64,000 bases of DNA, from positions 1-64,000 of the forward strand of contig CALMIR010000069.1 in NCBI GenBank assembly GCA_937864265.1. The letters are read 5' to 3'. Within the stretch, counting starts at the first letter, position 1. Each line of letters begins with the position of its first letter. Shown in pieces: positions 27,311 through 35,591 of this stretch. Position numbers and translations under genes: made by a program. The notes under the pieces were generated by a model that did not search any database, was not told the origin of the DNA, and worked only from the letters and a program-made list of their open reading frames with translations. Source of the DNA: an uncultured Saprospirales bacterium. Lineage in GTDB: Bacteria; Bacteroidota; Bacteroidia; Chitinophagales; Saprospiraceae.

Positions 27311-30256
27311 ATGCAAAAATTGGTACTCATCTTGGTTTTCATTTTCCCGTTCGGGTTGGGCTTGGCAGGCCAAACTTTACTGCCTTTTAGTATCTCGCTT
27401 TTCTCACAATCGGAGGTAGATAATTTTGCCATCAACTACCCCGGCGATGTCATAATCGGAGGCAACTTGACGATAGGGGGCGGGCAAAACGATATCACCA
27501 ATCTAAACGGTTTGAGCGGTGTGGTGGCCGTTCAGCAAAGCCTTACCATTAATCATTGCAATAACCTAGTTGATATATCAGGACTGAGTGCCCTCACAGA
27601 GGTAGGTTTTAGCTTAAGCATTACACACTGCTTCGCCTTGGAACATTTGCATGGATTGGAGCATTTGAGTAGTGTTGGATTGGATTTGCAAATCGAGGAT
27701 AACGACCATTTACTCAGCTTGTCAGGCTTAGATCATTTAACCAGCGTTACTAATTTGACGATTAAAGAACATGTTTTTCTAGTCGATATTTCTGCGCTAA
27801 GCCAGTTGACAACCATACAAGGCTATGTTATACTAGATGCCAACTATTCGCTGACCGATCTGAATGGATTGCACCATATCACACAAATCGGTAGTTCGCT
27901 GCTAATCAGCAATAATCCTTTTCTGGATGATCTCACAGGATTGGAGTCCCTGAATTGGGTGGGCGAATTGCTCCAAATTTATAACAACGATGAGCTAGAC
28001 AGCTTGATCGGCCTGGAAAACCTGGAAATGATAGCCGGTAGTGGCAATCGGGGTTTAGAAATCGTGGATAATGCCTCACTACAAAATTTATCCGGCCTGC
28101 AAAACCTGCAATCAATTACCGGAATTTGTACGATTGCTTCCAATGGCTCATTGACTGATTTAACTGCCCTCGGTAACATTACCGCTTTGACTTCAGGGTT
28201 ATCCATTGTCAATAATTTCATGTTAGAAACGCTCAGCGGCCTGGACAACCTGACTTACATAGGGGGGCTACTCTACCTTTTTAATAACTACCATCTGGCG
28301 AATTTGGCAAGCCTTGCACAACTCGACTCTATTGGAGGAAGCTTGGTTATTTGGGAAAACCCCCAGTTAAGTGACTTGAACGACCTAGAGGGATTGGCTT
28401 ATATTGGTGGAAAAATTGATATACAATACAACGATCTGCTCAGCGATTGTGATATAGCGGTGGTTTGTAATCACTTTTTACAACAGGGCAACGAAATCAT
28501 CATTTTTGACAACGCCCCAGGCTGTGATTCGGCCCCCGAGGTGGCCCTGGCCTGCGGCGGGATAAGTGTTTACACACAGGTTCTAGCTGATTTGAATGAA
28601 GACTGTGTCGCAGATTCTACGGATATACCCATTCGCGAAGTACAAGTAAGGCTAAATGGCCCTGTTCAAACTACTTTGCACGCTACCAATGATGCCGGAG
28701 TAGCCTGGTTTGGTTATCTCGATGACGGGCTTTTTTCCCTGACGCTACCGCAATTTCCTACGGCCAATTGGGCGCTTTGCCAGGATACCGTTTGGGTTAA
28801 CCCGGATACGATCTCTGGTGCCATCCAAGCTTCTTTGCTGTTAAAACCGCTGACCCATTGCCCGGAATTAGCCCTTGAACTGGGTATGCCACCCGCTTTC
28901 AGGATATGCCTCTTTACATCTGATATCCATGTAGGAATCAACAATATTGGTTTCTTAGACGCCGAGAATATCGAACTTGCCGTAGTTTATCCTTCCAACC
29001 TCCTGACGATAGATAGCAGCTCGCTACCTATACTGGCTCAAAGCGGGGATACTTTGTTTTTCTCCATTGACCACCTACCTTACCTCGAAGGGACAGAACT
29101 CCTGTTGCGAGCGCGAACGGTATGCGATTCGGTGTTGTTGAACCAAACGATATGTATTGAAGCCTTTGCTACGATGGCCAATGCCTGCCCTATCACGGCT
29201 GCTCCTAGCTCTGAAATACGCTTGCAAGCCCAATGTATAGGCGATACGACTGTGCGTTTCACCTTGACTAATATTGGCGATGCGCCCACACAATCGCCCC
29301 ACGAGTATATCATCATTGAAGATGAGGTGGTTTTGATGATCAGCCCTTTCTCACTTGATCCGTCAGCGTCCCTCCATGTGGATATCCCCAGCGGTGGTGC
29401 AACTTACCGCATGGAAGCCACAAAATTCGATGATGGAGCACTTACGGCTACCGCCATTGAAAACTGCGGCGGTTTTACACCCGGCTTTATCAATGCGTAC
29501 TGGTTGGATCAGGATTTCATGGGCTACGATATTGACTGCCGGGAAGTATTGACGGCTTATGACCCCAATCGAAAAACGGCGATCCCTACTGGTGTGGGAG
29601 AAGAACACCTGCTGGCGGCCAACCGTTCCATCCAATATACCATTGAATTTCAGAATACAGGCTCGGATACGGCTTACAAAGTGTTGCTGCGCGACGTGCT
29701 GCCTGCGGAATTGGATGTCAACTCCTTTAAACCTGGCCACGCTTCCCACCTTTACACTTGGGAAATCAGGGGGCTGGATACCCTTGAAGTGCTTTTTTTC
29801 CCCATTGCTCTGCCCGATAGCAATACCAATGAGCCCGCCTCACATGGCTTTTTTACCTTTGAATTGGCACAGCAACCCGATTTACCAGATGGCACCACCA
29901 TTGAAAATTCGGCTTCCATATTTTTCGACTTTAATCCGCCCATTCTTACCAATACGGTCATCCACACCATTGGCCAACTGGTGCTAAGTGTGGATGAACC
30001 TAAAAACCAACTACCCCAATGGCGTGTAGCCGGCAATCCGATGTACCATACAGCCACCATAACGGCCATCCAATACCTCCCTGGTGAAAAACGCTTTGAC
30101 CTGTTTGATGGTGCAGGGCGACGCCTTCGCAGCATCAACTTCAGCGGCCAATCTTTCATTTTTGAGCGAGGCTCACTGAATGGCGGTTTGTATTTTTTCA
30201 GTATCACTGATGCACGAGGACAGGTGAGTACGGGCAAAATAGTACTGGCTGAATGA
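27311..30256 (+). CDS. Leucine-rich-repeat T9SS cargo protein
   Basis: This 981-residue secreted protein has a signal peptide (MQKLVLILVFIFPFGLGLAG). About 13 leucine-rich units of 23-25 residues follow (about 50-375), with consensus LxIxxNxxLxxLxGLxxLxxIxG, similar to receptor L-domain-like bacterial repeats. A prealbumin-like segment near 430-510 precedes two beta-sandwich segments. One of these (about 800-890) has the 'RSIQYTIEFQNTGSDTAYKV' to 'NSASIFFDFNPPILTNT' pattern common before sorting tails. The end 'GGLYFFSITDARGQVSTGKI' is a type A type IX sorting signal. A surface-exposed or released binding protein is likely; the ligand is unknown. It is a single gene with divergent and downstream neighbours that are unrelated. 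Confidence 0.85.
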   Translation: MQKLVLILVFIFPFGLGLAGQTLLPFSISLFSQSEVDNFAINYPGDVIIGGNLTIGGGQNDITNLNGLSGVVAVQQSLTINHCNNLVDISGLSALTEVGFSLSITHCFALEHLHGLEHLSSVGLDLQIEDNDHLLSLSGLDHLTSVTNLTIKEHVFLVDISALSQLTTIQGYVILDANYSLTDLNGLHHITQIGSSLLISNNPFLDDLTGLESLNWVGELLQIYNNDELDSLIGLENLEMIAGSGNRGLEIVDNASLQNLSGLQNLQSITGICTIASNGSLTDLTALGNITALTSGLSIVNNFMLETLSGLDNLTYIGGLLYLFNNYHLANLASLAQLDSIGGSLVIWENPQLSDLNDLEGLAYIGGKIDIQYNDLLSDCDIAVVCNHFLQQGNEIIIFDNAPGCDSAPEVALACGGISVYTQVLADLNEDCVADSTDIPIREVQVRLNGPVQTTLHATNDAGVAWFGYLDDGLFSLTLPQFPTANWALCQDTVWVNPDTISGAIQASLLLKPLTHCPELALELGMPPAFRICLFTSDIHVGINNIGFLDAENIELAVVYPSNLLTIDSSSLPILAQSGDTLFFSIDHLPYLEGTELLLRARTVCDSVLLNQTICIEAFATMANACPITAAPSSEIRLQAQCIGDTTVRFTLTNIGDAPTQSPHEYIIIEDEVVLMISPFSLDPSASLHVDIPSGGATYRMEATKFDDGALTATAIENCGGFTPGFINAYWLDQDFMGYDIDCREVLTAYDPNRKTAIPTGVGEEHLLAANRSIQYTIEFQNTGSDTAYKVLLRDVLPAELDVNSFKPGHASHLYTWEIRGLDTLEVLFFPIALPDSNTNEPASHGFFTFELAQQPDLPDGTTIENSASIFFDFNPPILTNTVIHTIGQLVLSVDEPKNQLPQWRVAGNPMYHTATITAIQYLPGEKRFDLFDGAGRRLRSINFSGQSFIFERGSLNGGLYFFSITDARGQVSTGKIVLAE

Positions 30257-30334
30257 GTAGATGTAGGTCTTTGGTGTATTGAAAAGAGCTGATATTTTCT
30301 ATAAAAAGAGCACCTTAACACTTTCATCCTCCTA

Positions 30335-30369
30335 TAAAATCCTATCTTAGCATTATAATCAGGATTTTA
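30335..30369 (+). promoter_or_regulatory. Hairpin just before the start codon at 30372
   Basis: TAAAATCCT (30335-30343) pairs perfectly with AGGATTTTA (30361-30369) across a 17-nt loop, ending 2 nt before the ATG. It could hide the translation start or act as a DNA operator. Confidence 0.35.
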
Positions 30370-30371
30370 CT

Positions 30372-30878
30372 ATGAATACCAGCTCTATTTTTAACACTTT
30401 ACTTTTAGCAGCGTTCTGCTTGATACTGCCCATGATGCTATCAGGCCAAACCGAATCAGACTCCCTCTCTCAAGCCAAGCAGCAGGAAGCGGAAATACAA
30501 AAAAGGCTGAAGGAGGCCGAGCTAAAGAAAATACTATTCGGAGACAACTTTTCCAAAGGAAGCACAGGAAAAGGCAGTCCTGGTAAACCCGATTCCTTGC
30601 TGAGAGACTCCTTAACTACCGTGCCCTTTATCAACCGAAGAGTCGAACAAAGGGCGATGATACAAACCGAGGTCGAACAACAAGGCATCGTAGTACTCTT
30701 GATCTGCGTGGACAGCCTTGGTTCAGTAATCGCCGCTGAGTACACCCTGAAAGGCTCTACTACCCACAACCCGGAGTTGATCCAGCTCTGCAAAGACAAC
30801 ATCCAGCTTTGGAAGTTTTCAGCAGCCGAGGTGGAGAAAGAATGCGGGACAATAACCTACCACTTTCGTCAACGCTAA
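30372..30878 (+). CDS. Secreted protein with TonB C-terminal-like domain
   Basis: This 168-residue protein has a signal peptide (residues 1-25, ending 'LPMMLSGQ'), a charged helical stretch ('AKQQEAEIQKRLKEAELKKI'), and a C-terminal domain (about 85-168). The pattern of that domain, 'GIVVLLICVDSLGSVIAAEY' then 'IQLWKFSA', resembles the TonB C-terminal fold. In Bacteroidota such domains occur outside energy-coupling TonB proteins as periplasmic modules. No transmembrane anchor other than the signal is present, so it may be free in the periplasm. The start is set by the signal peptide. Function is unknown. Confidence 0.6.
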   Translation: MNTSSIFNTLLLAAFCLILPMMLSGQTESDSLSQAKQQEAEIQKRLKEAELKKILFGDNFSKGSTGKGSPGKPDSLLRDSLTTVPFINRRVEQRAMIQTEVEQQGIVVLLICVDSLGSVIAAEYTLKGSTTHNPELIQLCKDNIQLWKFSAAEVEKECGTITYHFRQR

Positions 30879-30972
30879 GCAAAAGTGGGGTCGGCCGTCC
30901 TAACTGGGCATTTAGGCCAGAGTTACTAAATTTTCACTTTGCCCGCTCTAGTGCTTTAATAAAAACAAAAAA

Positions 30973-31356
30973 ATGATGCATATTCAAGAAATCAATTCCA
31001 TTAATATTATGGAAAAGTTTTCATTGTTTGAAAAACAGTGGACGCCTCACATAATTGGAGAACTCAATGGACAATATGTAAAACTTTGCAAACTCAAGGA
31101 TGACTTTGTTTGGCATAGTCACGAGAATGAAGATGAACTTTTTATGGTTTTCAAAGGGACGCTCTTAATGGACTTTCGAGATGGCAGAACAGTTGAAGTC
31201 AAAGAAGGCGAAATTTTAATCGTCCCAAAAGGGGTTGAACACCGACCACATACAAACGGTGAAATTGTATTTAACCTACTCTTTGAACCAAAGGCAACGC
31301 TACATACTGGAACTGTGGAAAGCGAAATGACGGTGAAAGAACTTGAGTGGATTTGA
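30973..31356 (+). CDS. Cupin domain protein
   Basis: This 127-residue protein is one small beta-barrel cupin. The first motif supplies H48, H50 and E55 ('HSHENEDELFMVFKG') and the second ends at H90 ('GEILIVPKGVEHRPHT'), giving the usual two-histidine, glutamate, histidine metal site. Small single-domain cupins act as isomerases, dioxygenases or sugar-binding proteins, and nothing here distinguishes these. The coding sequence is clearly more AT-rich than its neighbours, hinting at separate acquisition. It stands alone between a TonB-C-like gene and a GT-C glycosyltransferase gene. Confidence 0.85.
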   Translation: MMHIQEINSINIMEKFSLFEKQWTPHIIGELNGQYVKLCKLKDDFVWHSHENEDELFMVFKGTLLMDFRDGRTVEVKEGEILIVPKGVEHRPHTNGEIVFNLLFEPKATLHTGTVESEMTVKELEWI

Positions 31357-31426
31357 AATCAACGAGCGGCAAACATCCAAATGAAAAAGAATCACGGTAA
31401 TAAACTTTTAGGCGTTTTCAAAAAAC

Positions 31427-31492
31427 TACTTCCCAATTTATCAAAGTCCTTACCCTCACGGGCTAAACGGTAACTAAATTTTTCAGCGTTAC
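31427..31492. repeat. Dispersed intergenic repeat, copy A
   Basis: The 30-bp block at 31427-31456 matches 33069-33098 at 25 of 30 positions. A second block at 31469-31492 matches 33139-33162 at 19 of 24. The blocks are 12 bp apart here. This copy lies upstream of the GT-C gene; copy B lies directly after that gene. Confidence 0.5.
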
Positions 31493-31498
31493 TTAGGG

Positions 31499-31527
31499 TT
31501 TGTTATTTCCATTTTCCCTTATTTTGG
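31499..31527 (+). promoter_or_regulatory. Possible promoter of the GT-C glycosyltransferase gene
   Basis: TTTG (31499-31502) is followed after 17 nt by TATTTTGG (31520-31527), close to the Bacteroidota -33 TTTG / -7 TAnnTTTG pattern. It is 25 bp upstream of the start codon. Confidence 0.35.
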
Positions 31528-31552
31528 AGTTTTTAAACCTCGATCCCTTTCG

Positions 31553-33055
31553 ATGAATCGCAAGCAATCGCTCCACGCTCTTAGCCCCTTGAATACGATT
31601 TACCATTTGCTTGGTTTAATGGTATTGCTTTTCATTGCCCAAAAGGCGGGTATCACTGGTTTTACTCACGACGAAAGCTACACCTACAACCATTTTTTCC
31701 ACCTGAGCGAAAAAAAAATCATCCTCTATGGCCGGGCGGTGGACGACCTACCCGTACTCACCAACAACCACATCTTCAATACCCTGATGATGAAGCTGTC
31801 GGAAAGCCTGTTTGGTTTCAGCGAATTTGCCCTGCGCCTGCCCAATATCCTGGCTTTTGCGGCCTATTATTGCGGGGTATTGTTCCTGCTGCGCGACAAC
31901 AAAGCACATTGGAAAGCCATCGGTTTTGTCCTCCTATTGGCCAACCCCTACTTGATTGATTTTTTTGGGCTGGCCAGGGGCTATGGCCTCAGCATCGCCC
32001 TTTTGCTGTGGAGCTTGTATCATTTTTTGAAATACCTAAAAAAAACTGCCATCAGCCATCTGCTGCTGTTCCATTTGTGCGCCATCCTCAGTGTGTGGAG
32101 CAATTTTGCGACCATCAATTACTACGCTGCGGCAATGGCTACTGCGGTGATTTATCCTTTGCTCCTGTGGGAAAAAGGCCTTGTTTGGCCCAGCGTTTGG
32201 AAACCCCGCAACCTGTTCATTAGCTTTGGTTTTCTACTACTGCTGGCCCTGCTAATCGCCCAGCCTTTTCAGCGAATCATCGAATTAGAACTCATCAATT
32301 TTGGCGGAAATGCCGGCTTTTGGCAGGATACGGTCGTTTCCTTGATACAAAAAAGTGCCTACGGCTATGCCCTTTCTCCTGAGGTAGTCAATGTCTTGTT
32401 GTTCCTCGTGGCCTTTGTGGCGCTGGTTCCGCTGGTCTTATTTTTTCAAAAAGCATTGCGCGGGGATAAAGCCTTTTTCAAAACAGAAATGGACTGGGTT
32501 TGCACCAACCTCATCCTGGTTCTAATCGCACTCTCCACGGTGACCCAACACTACCTCTTCGGGCAAGACTACCTCATGGAACGTTTTGCTGTTTTTCTCT
32601 ATCCGCTTTTTGTGCTCAATCTGTTTTTTTCCCTTCGCTACCTCGGCCAAAATAAGCTGTGGAAAACACCCTTTTCCATACTGGCTGCTGCGATTGCGCT
32701 GGTGATGACCTGGCATACATTTTCGCAGTGGAACACCCGCTTTTACCTGGATTGGAAATACGACATGGACACTAAAAAGGTGATCGCCCTCATGATGGAC
32801 GATTTCGCGCAAAAAGGGGAAGCAGGCCCCATATCCGTAGGCGTTTCTGGTTTTTTAGAGCCTACCATGAATTTTTATCGCCATTATTTTCAGTACGATG
32901 CCATCCTGCCTATGGATCGCAGCGCGCCCCTGGCAGAAGATGCTTACCTCTATTACTTAAATTGGGAAATTTTCAACTATCAATTGGATACCGCTACCCA
33001 TCGAATCATTTACGATGCGGCTGAAGCGGAAGCAAAACTTTTAGAAAATCAATAA
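31553..33055 (+). CDS. GT-C family membrane glycosyltransferase
   Basis: This is a 500-residue polytopic inner-membrane protein with about ten hydrophobic segments. The first extracytoplasmic loop carries the acidic pair D40-E41 in 'GFTHDESYTYNHFF', typical of GT-C enzymes (PMT/ArnT-like, GT39/GT83 type) that use polyprenyl-phosphate sugars as donors. 'GLARGYGLSIALLLWSLYH' matches the second conserved loop of such proteins. It probably transfers a sugar to a lipid, polysaccharide or protein on the periplasmic side; the acceptor is unknown. It lies 191 bp upstream of the xylose locus but has no clear link to it. It is flanked on both sides by copies of one intergenic repeat. Confidence 0.8.
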   Translation: MNRKQSLHALSPLNTIYHLLGLMVLLFIAQKAGITGFTHDESYTYNHFFHLSEKKIILYGRAVDDLPVLTNNHIFNTLMMKLSESLFGFSEFALRLPNILAFAAYYCGVLFLLRDNKAHWKAIGFVLLLANPYLIDFFGLARGYGLSIALLLWSLYHFLKYLKKTAISHLLLFHLCAILSVWSNFATINYYAAAMATAVIYPLLLWEKGLVWPSVWKPRNLFISFGFLLLLALLIAQPFQRIIELELINFGGNAGFWQDTVVSLIQKSAYGYALSPEVVNVLLFLVAFVALVPLVLFFQKALRGDKAFFKTEMDWVCTNLILVLIALSTVTQHYLFGQDYLMERFAVFLYPLFVLNLFFSLRYLGQNKLWKTPFSILAAAIALVMTWHTFSQWNTRFYLDWKYDMDTKKVIALMMDDFAQKGEAGPISVGVSGFLEPTMNFYRHYFQYDAILPMDRSAPLAEDAYLYYLNWEIFNYQLDTATHRIIYDAAEAEAKLLENQ

Positions 33056-33068
33056 ATAGTGCAAAAAT

Positions 33069-33162
33069 TACTTCCCGGTTTATTAGAGTCCATACCCTAG
33101 CGTACCTACTTAAAATGAACCGGTTAATCTGCTAGATCGGGAACTTAATTTTCCTGCATTAC
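33069..33162. repeat. Dispersed intergenic repeat, copy B
   Basis: The blocks at 33069-33098 and 33139-33162 match copy A (31427-31492), with the two blocks 40 bp apart here instead of 12. Copy B starts 14 bp after the GT-C stop codon and lies upstream of the kinase-HTH fusion gene. Confidence 0.5.
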
Positions 33163-33216
33163 GAAAGAAAAGGACGATCCGCCTTGCTTCCGCAAGTATT
33201 TTACGATAACTTAACG

Positions 33217-33224
33217 TATTTTTG
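33217..33224 (+). promoter_or_regulatory. Possible -7 element of the kinase-HTH fusion gene
   Basis: TATTTTTG fits the Bacteroidota TAnnTTTG consensus exactly and lies 22 bp upstream of the start codon. No good -33 TTTG is present at the usual distance. It overlaps the TTAACGTATT motif (33211-33220) shared with the xylB upstream region. Confidence 0.35.
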
Positions 33225-33246
33225 GCGTAGTACAAAACACCAATCC

Positions 33247-35226
33247 ATGTATCTCCTCGGTTATGACATAGGCAGTTCCAAAATAAAAGTTGCGCTGATT
33301 CGTGCCGATAACTTTCAAGTGATCGGTGTCATTCAATACCCAGAGCAAGACATGGATATGATTTCCCGTCAGCGCGGATGGGCAGAGCAACAGCCGGAGG
33401 TCTGGTGGCAAGACTTTTGCACGGCTACCCAGCATTTGCTCGATCAGTTTGATATACAACCCCACCGAATCAAAGGCATTGGCATTGCTTACCAGATGCA
33501 CGGCTTGGTGTTAATCGACAAAGAACAACAGGTATTGAGGCCGTCTATCATTTGGTGTGATAGCCGTGCCGTGGCCATCGGCCAAAAAGCTTTTAATGAC
33601 TTAGGGGAAAATTACTGCCTGGGTTCCTTACTCAATTCTCCTGGCAATTTTACGGCTTCCAAGTTGCGTTGGGTAAAAGACAATGAGCCGGAAGTGTATG
33701 AAAAAGCGGATAAAATACTGATGCCCGGCGATTTTATTGCCATGAAACTAACGGGTGAAGCCACTACCACAATTTCTGGATTGTCAGAAGGCATTTTCTG
33801 GGATTTCAAAGAAAAGAAAATCGCCGATAAATTGCTGCATTACTACGGCTTAGAAGATCAAATGATAGCTCCTATTGTTCCTACCTTTTCCATACAAGGC
33901 AAAGTAACCAAAAAAGCAGCCCAGAGAACCGGACTAGCGCCTGGCACACCCGTAGCGTACCGATCAGGCGACCAACCCAATAATGCGCTATCCCTCAATG
34001 TTTTGCACCCCGGCGAAATGGCTGCTACCAGCGGCACATCTGGCGTTGTTTACGGTATCGTGGACAAACCCATTTTCGATAAGAAATCGAGGGTCAATTC
34101 CTTCGCGCACGTCAATTACGAAGATCATTTCGATCGGATCGGGGTGTTGCTTTGTCTGAACGGCGCTGGTATTGAATACAGTTGGATCAAGCGCCAAGTT
34201 GCCCGCAAAGATCATACCTACGACGATATGGAGCGCATGGCTTCTACCGTACCCGTCGGTTCTGATGGCCTTTGTCTGCTGCCTTTTGGCAATGGCGCAG
34301 AACGCATGCTGGAAGACCGCAACCTCAATGCCCATATTTTCAATCTGGACTTTAACCGGCATACCCGTGCCCATTTATACCGGGCTTCGCTGGAAGGGGT
34401 GGCCTATTCTTTCGTCCACGGCGTCAATATTCTGAAAGAACTGGGGCTTAACATCAATATCATCCGGGTGGGCAACGACAACATGTTTCAATCCAAAATT
34501 TTCGCCTCCACCATTGCCACCCTACTCGACTGCCAGATTGAAGTCATCGAAACCACTGGTGCTATAGGCGCGGCAAGAGCGGCAGGTGTGGCTACTGGTA
34601 TCTATGGCTCTATCAGCGAAGCATTCGGAGACATACAAAATTATGCGGTTTACGAGCCTCAACTCAACCTGGCCTTATGCCAACAAACTTACAATTACTG
34701 GCAATCGCGCCTACAATTGGTGATGGAAGAAAACTCGGCTGGTTTCCGCAAAACAGAAGCTTATCTCGGCGAAAAAACAGACCATCTAAAGAAAGAATTG
34801 GCTCAGTATTCCAAAGCCTTGACCCTGGCCCAACAAAAGGAAAATGCGGTCAATGAACTCCTCCTCCAAATAAAAACCGCTATTACTGGCATCAAGACCG
34901 ATACGCCCGGTACCCTGTCTAATATCAGCGACCGAATAGAAAAATGGATCAATTCGGGAAATTCCGTAACCGACCTATCGGAAAGCCTGGACTTGTTGCA
35001 CCACGATTTTTTGAATAAACTAAACAAAGCCTACCCTGGCTTATCCAGACAAGAACTAAAGCTGTGCCATTTGTTGAAAATGAAGCTCAGTACCAAAGAG
35101 TTAGCCCATCAATTGAATATGTCTATTCGGGGGGTAGAAACTTCTCGCTATCGCCTCAGAAAAAAATTAGGCCTTCAGCCCAGCGAAAATTTATTGGCCT
35201 TTCTAGAAAGCATTGACAGCGATTGA
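33247..35226 (+). CDS. Xylulokinase-like FGGY kinase fused to a LuxR-type HTH
   Basis: This is a 659-residue protein in one uninterrupted frame. Residues 1-495 are a complete FGGY kinase, closely similar along its length to the XylB encoded next door, with the N-terminal phosphate motif 'LLGYDIGSSKIK' (D7) and the catalytic-base motif S-G-D-Q (D242). Residues about 500-590 form a helical, probably coiled-coil linker ('GEKTDHLKKELAQYSKALTL'). Residues about 590-655 are a LuxR/GerE-type helix-turn-helix: 'LSRQELKLCHLLKMKLSTKE' and 'SIRGVETSRYRLRKKLGL'. Linker plus HTH look like the C-terminal module of Bacteroidota sensor-regulator proteins. I infer a xylose- or xylulose-responsive regulator of this locus, perhaps still an active kinase. 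The start is the ATG at 33247, not the upstream in-frame codon at 33184. Confidence 0.88.
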   Translation: MYLLGYDIGSSKIKVALIRADNFQVIGVIQYPEQDMDMISRQRGWAEQQPEVWWQDFCTATQHLLDQFDIQPHRIKGIGIAYQMHGLVLIDKEQQVLRPSIIWCDSRAVAIGQKAFNDLGENYCLGSLLNSPGNFTASKLRWVKDNEPEVYEKADKILMPGDFIAMKLTGEATTTISGLSEGIFWDFKEKKIADKLLHYYGLEDQMIAPIVPTFSIQGKVTKKAAQRTGLAPGTPVAYRSGDQPNNALSLNVLHPGEMAATSGTSGVVYGIVDKPIFDKKSRVNSFAHVNYEDHFDRIGVLLCLNGAGIEYSWIKRQVARKDHTYDDMERMASTVPVGSDGLCLLPFGNGAERMLEDRNLNAHIFNLDFNRHTRAHLYRASLEGVAYSFVHGVNILKELGLNINIIRVGNDNMFQSKIFASTIATLLDCQIEVIETTGAIGAARAAGVATGIYGSISEAFGDIQNYAVYEPQLNLALCQQTYNYWQSRLQLVMEENSAGFRKTEAYLGEKTDHLKKELAQYSKALTLAQQKENAVNELLLQIKTAITGIKTDTPGTLSNISDRIEKWINSGNSVTDLSESLDLLHHDFLNKLNKAYPGLSRQELKLCHLLKMKLSTKELAHQLNMSIRGVETSRYRLRKKLGLQPSENLLAFLESIDSD

Positions 35227-35243
35227 CGTATTATTGACGTATT
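35222..35243. repeat. Tandem 11-bp repeat ATTGACGTATT
   Basis: Two perfect adjacent copies (35222-35232 and 35233-35243) overlap the stop codon of the fusion gene. The core TTRACGTATT also occurs upstream of that gene at 33211-33220. It may be a regulator-binding half-site or a slippage duplication. Confidence 0.45.
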
Positions 35244-35350
35244 ATTTTTTTGAATTGAAGCGTTTTTGCAGTAGTTTGCAATTTTGTGCGCGACCACTAA
35301 TTTCCTTTCTTTGTTCTGAATTTACTACTACACTCAAAATTTTATTTAAT

Positions 35351-35388
35351 CCAGTAAAGAATCGACAGAAAGTTTTTCCGTTTACTGG
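35351..35388. promoter_or_regulatory. Inverted repeat upstream of xylB
   Basis: CCAGTAAA (35351-35358) and TTTACTGG (35381-35388) are perfect reverse complements with 22 bp between them. They lie in the 365-bp gap (35227-35591) between the fusion gene and xylB, about 200 bp before the xylB start. The rest of the gap holds the tandem TTGACGTATT repeat and no credible gene. Confidence 0.35.
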
Positions 35389-35591
35389 TTCGATGACTTG
35401 GTGTACGCCTAAGTGCTGGGGATGGTTTTTATTGTACCTTGAGCAAAGGTCATGCACTTCATAATGAGCCATCACACACCGATACCTTTCGTTAGCCCCA
35501 ACCTACCGAGCCTGCAAATTTAAAGTCTATCTCATCAAACAATCTTGGTATTGTAGGCAGATATACTGCTGCAATCCTAAATGTACTTTTT

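Noticed and set aside
33247..35226. The kinase-HTH fusion as two separate genes joined by error
   Set aside because: The frame is continuous through the junction, the linker is normal protein-like helix, and the linker plus HTH form a coherent module, so a true fusion is preferred. Reads over the junction would settle it.
35213..35464. 83-codon + strand frame overlapping the end of the fusion gene
   Set aside because: It overlaps the HTH coding end and the tandem repeat, with no conserved features.
35242..35475. 77-codon minus-strand frame between the fusion gene and xylB
   Set aside because: It is antisense to the presumed xylB control region. Composition is not protein-like and no homology is apparent.
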